Positions 17,851-26,192 of a DNA stretch of 64,000 nt are shown one piece after another. The notes below the pieces were generated by a model that made no database searches, was not told the origin of the DNA, and saw only the letters and a program-made list of their open reading frames with translations. Position numbers and translations under genes: made by a program. How positions within the stretch are numbered: position 1 is the stretch's first letter; each line of letters starts with the position of its first letter. This DNA comes from JBCFBK01 sp038562555 (GTDB taxonomy: Bacteria; Bacteroidota; Bacteroidia; Bacteroidales; Prolixibacteraceae). Where the stretch lies: contig JBCFBK010000014.1 of NCBI GenBank assembly GCA_038562555.1, forward strand, positions 1 through 64,000, given 5' to 3'.

Positions 17851-18753
17851 ATGGTGAGAATTCCGGTGATTTCCTGGTACGACAACAGTACGCTGAGGCA
17901 TTTGCGCTTCCCGTTTTCCTTTTTTTTACTTCCCGTCTTTTTATTTGCACTCAGCCAGGCCGGCCGGGTCGACCTCCAGGCAGCCATCTTTTCCGGTCTG
18001 ATCCTGCACCTGCTGATTTTCCCTTCAAGCAATGGATACAACAGCTACCAGGACCGTGATGAAACCAGTATTGGTGGATTAAAGCACCCGCCAAAGGTGT
18101 CGGAAAACCTTTTTTATGCCACCCTGCTTTTTGATCTCGCCGGACTAATTTTCGCCTGGCTCATTTCACCTGAATTCGCCGCCCTGGTTTTCATCTTCAT
18201 TGTGATGTCGCGCCTTTACAGTTACCGGGGAATCAGGTTGAAAAAATACCCTGTTGCCGGATTCCTGACTGTCTTTATTTTTCAGGGAGCCTTCGTTTAT
18301 CTGATGGCACTGGTTTCGTTCGGCTCTTTTTCGTCCGAAATCTTTTCCGGCAATCATCTTCTGGGGATGACCGTATCCAGCTTATTTATCGGAAGCATTT
18401 ACCCGCTTACGCAGATTTATCAGCATGAGGCCGATAAAAAAGACGGTGTGATCAGCATCAGTTACAAGCTCGGATACACCGGGACTTTCCTGTTTTCAGG
18501 CCTGCTGTTTACGGCGGGCACACTGGTGTTGTTTATCCTGCTGGACAAGAAAAATCAGCACACTGCTCAGCTCTTGTTTCTTGCCCTGATCATTCCCGTT
18601 GTGATTTACCTGACCCGCTGGTTTTCCCTGGTGAGGAAAAACAAGGCCAACGCCGATTTTGGACATACCATGCGGTTAAACCTCATCTCCGCTTTTTGCA
18701 TGAACCTGTTCTTCTCAATTCTGATCATCAATCATCATTTATCCCTTTTTTAA
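17851..18753 (+). CDS. UbiA-family prenyltransferase
   Basis: 300 residues and about eight hydrophobic segments. The first Asp-rich motif appears as SNGYNSYQDRDE (about residue 62) and the second as YQHEADKKDG (about residue 190), the magnesium-diphosphate sites of the UbiA superfamily. These inner-membrane enzymes attach an isoprenoid chain to an aromatic ring. It is the first gene of a compact operon with a type III polyketide synthase one base downstream, which suggests that the polyketide ring is the prenyl acceptor. Donor chain length cannot be told from sequence. Confidence 0.85.
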   Translation: MVRIPVISWYDNSTLRHLRFPFSFFLLPVFLFALSQAGRVDLQAAIFSGLILHLLIFPSSNGYNSYQDRDETSIGGLKHPPKVSENLFYATLLFDLAGLIFAWLISPEFAALVFIFIVMSRLYSYRGIRLKKYPVAGFLTVFIFQGAFVYLMALVSFGSFSSEIFSGNHLLGMTVSSLFIGSIYPLTQIYQHEADKKDGVISISYKLGYTGTFLFSGLLFTAGTLVLFILLDKKNQHTAQLLFLALIIPVVIYLTRWFSLVRKNKANADFGHTMRLNLISAFCMNLFFSILIINHHLSLF

Positions 18754-18754
18754 G

Positions 18755-19852
18755 ATGAGCCGCATCATAGCTATCGGAACAGCAGTGCCTCAAAACCGGG
18801 TAAAACAGGATGATCTCCTGGATTTTATGCATTCGGCCTATACCCGAAAAGACACATCGCGCAAACTCAGCATGTTATTCCGTGCAAGCGGTATCCATAC
18901 CCGGCATTCGGCAGTTCCCGATTTCGGCAAAGACTCCCCCGACCGGGCACTGTTTGTCAGCGGAAAGTACCCCGACGTTGCTGAAAGGCTGCGTGTTTTT
19001 CATGATAATGCGGTATCGCTGGCTCTGGAAGCTGTCCATGCCGCCTTTCGCAAACCGGATCCCCCGGGCGGACACTTGCCGGTTTCTCATTTGATTACGG
19101 TCACCTGTACCGGACTGCAGGCGCCCGGACTGGATGCGGAACTGATGCACCGGCTGGGTTTAGCCAACGACATTTTTCATACTGCTGTCAATTTTCTGGG
19201 TTGCAATGCTGCTTTCCCGGCCCTGAAAATGGCCGATATGATCGCTCAAACCAATGAAAACGCAAGGATTCTCATTGTCTGTATTGAGCTCTGCACCCTG
19301 CATTTTCAGCCAAAATCAGATCATGACAATCTGCTTTCGAATACCATTTTCAGCGACGGGGCGGCTGCCATGGTCCTCGTTCCGGACCGGTATGCCGAAA
19401 AACACAAGTTGAAAGGACTGGCCTTAAAGGGATTCTATTCCTGTCTTTTCCGGGAAGGACAACACCTGATGGGCTGGAACATCACTCCGCTCGCTTTTGA
19501 AATGGTATTGAATGCACGGGTCGCTGACTTAATCGAAAAACAGATCAACCCGCTGATTGCCACCGCTGCCGAAAAACTGGCGATCGACCCGGCAACTGTT
19601 TCCCATTGGGCGGTACATCCCGGTGGAAGGAAAATACTGGATGTTGTCCGGAAAAAGCTGGAGATCAGCGACGAAAAGCTCAGCGCCTCCTATGAAGTCC
19701 TCTACGATTACGGAAACATGTCTTCAGCCACCATTGTGTTTGTTCTTGAGAAAGTAATGGCGCAGCTAAATAACCCCGGACAGCTGGTGATTGCCATTGG
19801 CTTTGGCCCGGGAATCAGTGTGGACTCGGCTTGCCTGACCTATGAGGAATAG
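18755..19852 (+). CDS. Type III polyketide synthase
   Basis: 365 residues of the chalcone synthase-like thiolase fold. The catalytic triad is present: Cys150 in NFLGCNAAFPAL, His288 in WAVHPGGRKIL and Asn321 in YDYGNMSSAT; GFGPGIS is near the C-terminus. These homodimers condense malonyl-CoA onto a starter acyl-CoA and cyclise the product to a pyrone, phloroglucinol or resorcinol. Neighbours (methyltransferase, FAD monooxygenase, prenyltransferase) resemble the Streptomyces srs phenolic-lipid operon in logic, with UbiA added. The methyltransferase start overlaps its stop by 11 bp. Confidence 0.93.
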   Translation: MSRIIAIGTAVPQNRVKQDDLLDFMHSAYTRKDTSRKLSMLFRASGIHTRHSAVPDFGKDSPDRALFVSGKYPDVAERLRVFHDNAVSLALEAVHAAFRKPDPPGGHLPVSHLITVTCTGLQAPGLDAELMHRLGLANDIFHTAVNFLGCNAAFPALKMADMIAQTNENARILIVCIELCTLHFQPKSDHDNLLSNTIFSDGAAAMVLVPDRYAEKHKLKGLALKGFYSCLFREGQHLMGWNITPLAFEMVLNARVADLIEKQINPLIATAAEKLAIDPATVSHWAVHPGGRKILDVVRKKLEISDEKLSASYEVLYDYGNMSSATIVFVLEKVMAQLNNPGQLVIAIGFGPGISVDSACLTYEE

Positions 19853-20588
19853 ATTCAAACACCGGTCCGGGCAAGCGGAACTGATGGACGGCCCCGGCGT
19901 TCCGCGGGAACTGCTTTGGCAAAATCTTCGGGAACTCGACTTCCTGAACCGGAATTCGGGCGGCCACTCCGCGACTATCCGCAGTATAAAGAAGCTAATC
20001 ACCGGCAAAAACAAGACCTGGTCCATTACCGACCTTGGCTGCGGCAGCGGCGATACCCTCGTCCGAATCGCCCGTTGGGCGCATAAACATCAACTGAAAG
20101 TTGTGCTCACCGGCGTCGATAACAATCCCGATGCAATCGCCTTGCTGCGCGTTAAATGCTCCGGATTTCCCGAAATAAACGGAATCGTTTCGGACTACCG
20201 GGAGTTTCTGGAAAATACGCCTTCAACCGATATCATCATCAGTACCCTTTTTTGCCATCATCTGGACGATCCCGAACTGGTATGGTTCTTCCAAAAACTG
20301 CACAACCATGTCAACACCGGATTTGTCATTAACGACCTGATCAGAAACCGCCTTGCCTATTACGGCGCAAAATTAATGACGAGCCTCCTGAATGGCTCCG
20401 TCCTGTCAAAAAATGACGGACCGGTTTCGGTGCTGCGCGGATTTAAACGGAAGGAACTTGACTTTATACTGCAGGAGGCAGGAGTCCGTCATTACCACAT
20501 CTACCGGAGGTGGTGCTTCCGTTTTCTGATTATTGGAAGATCTGTCGGTCAACCGTTCCCCAAAAAGACTGCTGATGAAAGACGCTGA
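19842..20588 (+). CDS. Class I SAM-dependent methyltransferase
   Basis: 248 residues. The SAM-binding motif I is TDLGCGSGDTLVRIARWA (about residue 64), then an acidic VLTGVDNNPDAI and a hydrophobic IIISTLFCHHLDDPE (motifs II-III region). It is soluble, unlike the integral-membrane methyltransferase of the Streptomyces srs cluster. In this operon it probably O- or C-methylates the polyketide or its quinone. It is translationally coupled at both ends: it starts within the synthase gene and the monooxygenase start lies 14 bp before its stop. Confidence 0.88.
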   Translation: MRNRFKHRSGQAELMDGPGVPRELLWQNLRELDFLNRNSGGHSATIRSIKKLITGKNKTWSITDLGCGSGDTLVRIARWAHKHQLKVVLTGVDNNPDAIALLRVKCSGFPEINGIVSDYREFLENTPSTDIIISTLFCHHLDDPELVWFFQKLHNHVNTGFVINDLIRNRLAYYGAKLMTSLLNGSVLSKNDGPVSVLRGFKRKELDFILQEAGVRHYHIYRRWCFRFLIIGRSVGQPFPKKTADERR

Positions 20589-22143
20589 AAACACAAAGCC
20601 TGTTCTCATCGCAGGAGCGGGTCCGGCCGGACTGATGATGGCCTGCCAGCTGGCCCTCCGCCGGACGGGTTTCCGCATCATCGACCGGAAAAAATCTCCT
20701 TCCGTTTATTCTGGCGCTATGATTATTCACGCGCCCGGCATTGAACTTTTAGCTGATTTGGGACTTTCCGTCCGGGTATTGCAAAAAGCGATCCCGTTAC
20801 ATACATTAAACCTCAGATTCAGGGACAAAAAGACAATCAGGCTGCATGTGAAGAATATCGGACTGGGCCATAGCCGCTTCCCCGATATGCTGATGCTCGA
20901 ACAGTCAGAAACAGAACGGCTTCTTCTGAATTCTCTCAGCGGACACGGACACCAGGTGGAATGGAACACTGAGCTGACCGGTTTTTCGCAGGATGAGCAT
21001 GGCGTTACGGCGATCCTGAAACACCCGGACGGAAAGCAGGAAACGGTTCGTTCTTCCTATCTGATTGCCGCAGATGGCGGGAACAGTACGATCCGGTCAA
21101 CCCTAAACATCGCGTTTCATGGACGGACGCACCGAATCCCCCTTTGCATAAGCGACTGCCGGGCGGATCTTGACATTCCTGAGCATACGGCATGCCTGTC
21201 TTTTTCATCGCATGCGTCAGCAGGCTTTTTTCCCCTGCCGGCAAAACGCCGGCGGATCGATTTTAGTTTACCCCGGATGAAGGGACAACTTAATTTCAAC
21301 GCTGTCGCAAAATACCTGCATGAAAAATCAGGTTTAAAACTCAGCTCCCCCGACTGGTTTTCGGTTTTTCACTCGCACAGCCATTACGCCTTATCTTTCC
21401 GTTCGTCGCGGTGCTTTCTGATTGGCGACGCCGCCCACGTTTTCAGTCCCGTTGGCGCACGCGGTATGAATTGCGGCTGGCAGGACGCGGCTAACCTGGC
21501 CTGGAAAATCAGCCTGGCTGTTGCCGGAAAAGCAACGCCTCTCCTGCTCGATTCCTATGAACAGGAACGAAAACCCGTAGCCATGAAGACGGCAAAGGCT
21601 ACCGACCTCCTTTTCAGGCTGGCCGCTTCACCCCGCGTTCACTGGAAGCTCCTGCGGCTGTACATTTTGCCTTACCTGGCCGTATTGGTGGGTTGGCTTC
21701 TTGGGCGGGGCGTCAGCCGGACCTATCTTTTCCGTATCGTTTCAGGCGCAGGTATCCGCTACCCCACAAGCCCTTTAAACAACAGCTATGGCAATTTCGG
21801 CGGGCAGGCGCCGGTCCCGGGCGAACGGTTTCCTTTTGTCTGGTTTCAATGGGAAAACCGACCGGATACCGACCAGACGTGGAAAAAGAAAACCTGGCTG
21901 CTGATCATCTTTTCAAAAAAAGGCTCACCCGAAGAAATGATCAACCCGGTCAAGCCGCACGCAGAACTGATCACCTGCAGCTTCGTGCCTTTCCGGGAAG
22001 AAACAAAAGACTTTTATGAGCTGTTTGGTATTAAAAACTGCGGGTATTACCTGGTCAGGCCCGACGGCTATATTGCCTGCCGGTCCGATCATTTAAGCCC
22101 GCATTCCCTTAAAACCTGTTTCCGGAATTACTTAATCTTCTAA
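20575..22143 (+). CDS. FAD-dependent aromatic monooxygenase
   Basis: 522 residues from the ATG at 20575; an upstream TTG at 20533 would overlap the previous gene further. The N-terminal Rossmann motif is VLIAGAGPAGLMMACQLA, followed by the middle motif YLIAADGGNSTIRS and the GDAAHVFSPVGARGMNCG flavin/ribityl motif near residue 290. This is the group A flavoprotein hydroxylase pattern (PF01494) shared with polyketide and phenol hydroxylases. The extra C-terminal domain resembles the thioredoxin-like end of phenol hydroxylases. It probably hydroxylates the polyketide ring, the step that leads to a hydroquinone or quinone. Confidence 0.9.
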   Translation: MKDAENTKPVLIAGAGPAGLMMACQLALRRTGFRIIDRKKSPSVYSGAMIIHAPGIELLADLGLSVRVLQKAIPLHTLNLRFRDKKTIRLHVKNIGLGHSRFPDMLMLEQSETERLLLNSLSGHGHQVEWNTELTGFSQDEHGVTAILKHPDGKQETVRSSYLIAADGGNSTIRSTLNIAFHGRTHRIPLCISDCRADLDIPEHTACLSFSSHASAGFFPLPAKRRRIDFSLPRMKGQLNFNAVAKYLHEKSGLKLSSPDWFSVFHSHSHYALSFRSSRCFLIGDAAHVFSPVGARGMNCGWQDAANLAWKISLAVAGKATPLLLDSYEQERKPVAMKTAKATDLLFRLAASPRVHWKLLRLYILPYLAVLVGWLLGRGVSRTYLFRIVSGAGIRYPTSPLNNSYGNFGGQAPVPGERFPFVWFQWENRPDTDQTWKKKTWLLIIFSKKGSPEEMINPVKPHAELITCSFVPFREETKDFYELFGIKNCGYYLVRPDGYIACRSDHLSPHSLKTCFRNYLIF

Positions 22144-22153
22144 TACCGCTACG

Positions 22154-22600
22154 ATGCAGCACGACCGACGATTCATGTTTTGGCAAAAATGGCTTTTTTA
22201 TTCCAGCCTCCTGTTTGCAGGTTTTGGCATCATACTGGCCCTGTACGGCGACAATTTTCTTTTCCGTCCTTACTTTAACCTGCTGGCCGGGATCTTATGG
22301 GACCAGGAATCGCTCCCACCGGAAGTAAATACCTTCCGGGCTGTGGCATCGGGTCCGCTGGGAGGAACGATCGCCTGCGCTTATATCCTGCTCGCATACC
22401 TGGCCAAATATCCGTTTAAGAACAGGGAGCGCTGGTCCAGGAATGCCATCATAGCCGCCTTCGGAGCCTGGTTCATCATCGATTCGGCCGTATGCCTGTA
22501 TTACGGGATTTACTTTCAGGTCTGGATCATCAATCTGATCTCCCTGCTCCAAAAGGCCCTTCCGCTCATCTTTACCTGGAGCCAGTTCAGAAAAGTCTGA
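22154..22600 (+). CDS. Small four-helix membrane protein, unknown function
   Basis: 148 residues with about four hydrophobic segments (WLFYSSLLFAGFGIILALYG; GTIACAYILLAYLA; AIIAAFGAWFIIDSAVCLYY; IINLISLLQKALPLIF). No known family was recognised with confidence. It begins 10 bp after the monooxygenase stop, so it is very likely the last gene of the prenyltransferase/type III PKS operon. It could be a membrane anchor, an export or storage factor, or a second membrane enzyme; nothing in the sequence decides. Confidence 0.6.
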   Translation: MQHDRRFMFWQKWLFYSSLLFAGFGIILALYGDNFLFRPYFNLLAGILWDQESLPPEVNTFRAVASGPLGGTIACAYILLAYLAKYPFKNRERWSRNAIIAAFGAWFIIDSAVCLYYGIYFQVWIINLISLLQKALPLIFTWSQFRKV

Positions 22601-22616
22601 ACACGGCCGGCTTTCA

Positions 22617-23567
22617 TCAGAATGCCGATGCCTGATCCAGCAACTGCATATCCTCCGGGCTCAGTTTCAGCTCCGCCGCCTGAACAAAAGACTGAAGATG
22701 GGTATCGCTGGTAGCGCTTGCTATCGGAGCGGTAACCACCGGTTTATGCAAAAGCCAGGCAAGCGCAACTGCAGCCATTGAAACTTCGTACTTTTCGGCG
22801 ACTTCATCGAGCGTTGCCAGGATCCTGCCTCCCCGTTCATTGAGATATTTTTTTACACCTGCCCCGCGCGGACTTTTACCCAAGTCGGTTTCACTGCGGT
22901 ATTTACCGGTAAGGAAGCCGCTGGCCAGCGAGTAATAGCTGATTACGCCAAGCCCCTCCTGTTCGCACAACGACCGTGTTCCTTTCTCAAAGCCCTCCCT
23001 GTCAAACAGGTTGTACTCAGGCTGAAACACTTCGTATCGGGGCAAACCCTTATTTTTTGCCGCATCCAGTGAAGCCCCCAGCCGGTCGGGCAAAAGATTA
23101 GACGCTCCGATATACCTGACCTTACCGGCAGTTATCAGTTTCTGATAAGCTCCAAGTGTCTCCTCAACCGGGGTAATATCGTTATCCCAGTGGGTCAGGT
23201 ACAGGTCGATGTAGTCGGTCTGCAGGCGCCGGAGGGAATCTTCAGCAGCCTTCAAAATATGTTTTTCCGAAATATCTTTTTTGCTCTGCCCCATGGCCGA
23301 GCCCACTTTGGTGATGATCGTGATCTCTTCGCGATCACCCCAGTGCGCCATCCACTTACCGATAATGGTCTCCGATTCGCCGCCCTGGTTGCCGGGGACC
23401 CAGTGCGAATAGCTGTTTGCCGTGTCAATTGTCCGGAATCCCAGATCAAACGCTTCATCGAGTATGCCAAAAGATTCCTTCTCATTTAACGTCCATCCAA
23501 AGACATTCCCGCCCAATACTACCGGCGTCGTCTTTAATGCTGTCTTTCCTAAATTTCTGTATTCCAT
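22617..23567 (-). CDS. Aldo/keto reductase
   Basis: 316 residues from the ATG at 23567 (EYRNLGKTALKTTPVVLGGN is the usual family beginning; a longer frame to 23600 runs into a repeat array). The (beta/alpha)8 AKR signatures are seen: RTIDTANSYSHW with the catalytic Asp and Tyr, DYIDLYLTHWDN with His, and IGASNLLPD. It should reduce carbonyls with NADPH; the substrate is unknown. It is convergent with the PKS operon end, so probably not part of it. The promoter region is occupied by an 8-bp-period array that begins two bases from the start codon. Confidence 0.93.
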   Translation of the reverse strand: MEYRNLGKTALKTTPVVLGGNVFGWTLNEKESFGILDEAFDLGFRTIDTANSYSHWVPGNQGGESETIIGKWMAHWGDREEITIITKVGSAMGQSKKDISEKHILKAAEDSLRRLQTDYIDLYLTHWDNDITPVEETLGAYQKLITAGKVRYIGASNLLPDRLGASLDAAKNKGLPRYEVFQPEYNLFDREGFEKGTRSLCEQEGLGVISYYSLASGFLTGKYRSETDLGKSPRGAGVKKYLNERGGRILATLDEVAEKYEVSMAAVALAWLLHKPVVTAPIASATSDTHLQSFVQAAELKLSPEDMQLLDQASAF

Positions 23568-23568
23568 A

Positions 23569-23720
23569 ATTGTAAAATTGTAATATTGTAAAACTGTCAA
23601 ATAGTTAAATTAGTCGTAAGACGGAGACGGGAGACCGGAAGACAAGAAAGTCTCAGTGATCAGTCTCAGTGACCAGTCAAAAACTGCAAACTGAGACTGC
23701 GACTGTAAACTTATTTCTTA
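23569..23720. repeat. 8-bp then 7-bp period tandem arrays upstream of the aldo/keto reductase
   Basis: Five octads in strict register at 23569-23608: ATTGTAAA, ATTGTAAT, ATTGTAAA, ACTGTCAA, ATAGTTAA. Three heptads of the CGGAGAC family follow at 23622-23642, and then a looser AGTCTC/AGTGATC pattern to about 23720. Read on the gene's strand, the octads are TTTACAAT-like and end at the start codon, the same arrangement as upstream of proB (53924-53971). Confidence 0.85.
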
Positions 23721-23761
23721 CAACACTACTTCGCTACTCGCAACTTCTTGTGTCTGGCATC

Positions 23762-25903
23762 TTAAAAATCATACCTCAACTTCATTCCTCCGTAATAATT
23801 CCGGGGCAATCCCGGATAATAGTACCGGGGTTCAGTATCGCCAAATCCAACGGCATTAATCAGAACAGACGATGCATATTTTTCATCCGTGAGATTATTC
23901 ACACCGGCATTTGCCTCCATGGAAAAACGCTTTGATAATTTTGCCCGGTAACTGATTTTAAGATTAAACAGATTATACGCATCGCTGTAAAGGGTATTGG
24001 CATCGTCCATGGGCATGCTTCCGGTATGTTCATAACCGGCATACAAAAAGAGCCCATCACGGTAGCGGAATTGAATTCCGCTGCTGATCCGCCTTTCAGG
24101 CACACCGGTCAGGTCATTGCCTGAATAGTCGTTTTCCTGATCAACAAAGTCAACGAACTGATGAAAGTCAAATGATGCCCGAAGATAAGGAGAAGCGCTG
24201 AATTTTGGAAGTAAATCCAGACTATAGCCGGCAATTAATTCCAGACCCCGGTGCCGGGTCTTTCCGGCGTTTCTTCCAATATACTCATCCTCCCCGGTGC
24301 GTTGGGCGACCAGCAGTCCGTTAATCCGTAAGAGGTACGCGGCCGCGTTGATATGTAATTTCTCATTGAAAAAAAACAGGTCGGCACCCACTTCATAATT
24401 CCAACCCTTTTCAGGGCCTATATCGGGATTGAGAACCCCTTCCGGCGTCAGGGTCTCCTCCAGTCCGGGATAATTGAACCCACGGCTAATATTCACATAG
24501 CCCATGTTTCGGCCTGCCAACTGGTAGCTGAGGCTCAAATTGGGGGCGAGAACAGGATCGAACTTTCTTGCAGCGCTGTTTCCTTCTGTACCGGTATTTA
24601 ACCGGTCATTGTAATCATACGAGGTCGTGTTAAAATTCAGTCCTGCCTGAGCCTTTAGCTTCCGTGTTAACGGCAAGACTGCCGAAACAAAAACATTAAA
24701 ATAATCCCTGAATTCACGGTTCCTGCTCAGCAACTCTCCTGCGAGGCTTCCCTTGCCATCATTCTCTTCGTACAGGTTCTCCATCGTTTCCCAATCGTAC
24801 TGGTCGGCATACCATTCTCCTCCAAAATTGACACCGGCCTCACCGCTTCTCCATGGCTCCAGCGTTTTGGAGAAAACCGTTCTCACGCCAAAGCCACTGG
24901 TCGTTTCATCCAGTATATTAAAGGGGCGGGGTTCATAATGAGTTCCTTCGGTATAGAAAATACTGGTGGTATTGCGGAACGAATCATCAAAACGCCTTGA
25001 AAAACTCAAAGCGGCCAGCGTTTGCCGGTCGTCTTCATACCCCCGGGCACTTTTCCAGTTAAAGGCAGCCTGCGACGGATCTTCCTCAAAAGCAGTCTTG
25101 CCGATCGAACTTGCGATCTGCGCGCTATAACTGACCTGCTGAAAAAGCAGGCTGACCTGGCTGTTTTTGCCGGCCATGATCGAGGTATTCAGCAGCCATC
25201 CGTTCCGGTTGTAGTCACTGTTTTCACGAAAACCGTCTGTTTGCAGGTGATCATAATGAAGATGAACCGCAAGCTGATCATCGCCATAATTGACAGTCGT
25301 CATATTTTTAAATAATCCAAAAGAACCGGCAGTGGTATTGTCTTTCAGACTGAATTCACCAGGTACGGGCTCAACCGGGTTCAGTAAAATGGTCCCCCCC
25401 AGATTGGTGCCAAATTCCGTGGCTTTCGGCCCCTTAATGATCTCAATATTCTCCAGATCTTCCGGATCATAACCGTCAATGGTTGTTTCACCTATCCCAT
25501 TGGTGATGGGTATTCCATTGAAATAAGCCCGGATCTTATTGGTCCCGTACAGGGTCCTTGAACCCACCCCGCGGATGGTAATCCGGTTGGTATTCATGGC
25601 GCCGCTCTGAATATAAACTCCCGGCGTAAGATTCACTGCATCGGTCATTACCGCCGGGCTGAACTGCTCCAGCCCGGCGCGGCTGATCCGGTCGGTCGGA
25701 AGAATGACCCTGCTTTTTTTGACATGATCCGATAAGATCACAACCTCCCCGACAGTCAGCGTGTCCGGACTGTTCTCCGAATGTGAACCTGACTGATCCT
25801 GAGCGTAAAGCTCCGGCACAAGATGCAGCAAAGCAAGCGATATCATCAGTTTGCTGAGCTGATGGATGCTCCTTAAATACTGAAAAATAATGGTTGTCAT
25901 CAT
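23762..25903 (-). CDS. TonB-dependent outer-membrane receptor
   Basis: 713 residues with a hydrophobic leader ending at ELYAQDQ. A plug domain follows (RVILPTDRISRAGLEQF, TPGVYIQSGAMNTNRITIRG, IEIIKGPKATEFGTNLGG), then a 22-strand-type barrel ending in GGMKLRYDF with the terminal Phe expected for outer-membrane insertion. No carboxypeptidase-like N-terminal domain and no SusD partner are present, so it belongs with siderophore, heme or cobalamin-type receptors rather than SusC glycan importers. It is a single gene, divergent from a second receptor. The ligand is unknown. Confidence 0.92.
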   Translation of the reverse strand: MMTTIIFQYLRSIHQLSKLMISLALLHLVPELYAQDQSGSHSENSPDTLTVGEVVILSDHVKKSRVILPTDRISRAGLEQFSPAVMTDAVNLTPGVYIQSGAMNTNRITIRGVGSRTLYGTNKIRAYFNGIPITNGIGETTIDGYDPEDLENIEIIKGPKATEFGTNLGGTILLNPVEPVPGEFSLKDNTTAGSFGLFKNMTTVNYGDDQLAVHLHYDHLQTDGFRENSDYNRNGWLLNTSIMAGKNSQVSLLFQQVSYSAQIASSIGKTAFEEDPSQAAFNWKSARGYEDDRQTLAALSFSRRFDDSFRNTTSIFYTEGTHYEPRPFNILDETTSGFGVRTVFSKTLEPWRSGEAGVNFGGEWYADQYDWETMENLYEENDGKGSLAGELLSRNREFRDYFNVFVSAVLPLTRKLKAQAGLNFNTTSYDYNDRLNTGTEGNSAARKFDPVLAPNLSLSYQLAGRNMGYVNISRGFNYPGLEETLTPEGVLNPDIGPEKGWNYEVGADLFFFNEKLHINAAAYLLRINGLLVAQRTGEDEYIGRNAGKTRHRGLELIAGYSLDLLPKFSASPYLRASFDFHQFVDFVDQENDYSGNDLTGVPERRISSGIQFRYRDGLFLYAGYEHTGSMPMDDANTLYSDAYNLFNLKISYRAKLSKRFSMEANAGVNNLTDEKYASSVLINAVGFGDTEPRYYYPGLPRNYYGGMKLRYDF

Positions 25904-26082
25904 TTCCGGCGTCTAACATATCGTTTCTGTCTCCTATTCTACAAAAGAATCTTCAAAGAGTTTAGGGCAAACACACTTTTTTATTCTTTTCTTCTGAAAG
26001 CAAATCACCTTTTGTCCGGATTTTTTTTAAAATGGTTCGGCATGCCGCTTCGTTCAGCTTAAAAGAATTTTTTGTCTGATAT

Positions 26083-26094
26083 TGTTTTAAAACA
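26083..26094. promoter_or_regulatory. 12-bp perfect palindrome between divergent TonB receptor genes
   Basis: TGTTTTAAAACA is a perfect dyad in the spacer between the two divergent receptor genes, about 100 bp before the chosen start of the second. It could be an operator, for example for an iron-type repressor, but AT-rich palindromes of this size arise by chance. Confidence 0.25.
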
Positions 26095-26192
26095 TGAACG
26101 ACAGGAAACTAATAAATTTTGAACATCGGATCGGGTATTTATTTTATCTTAGAGGGGATTTTGGGGAAAGAAACGTGGAAATACAGAAAGGA

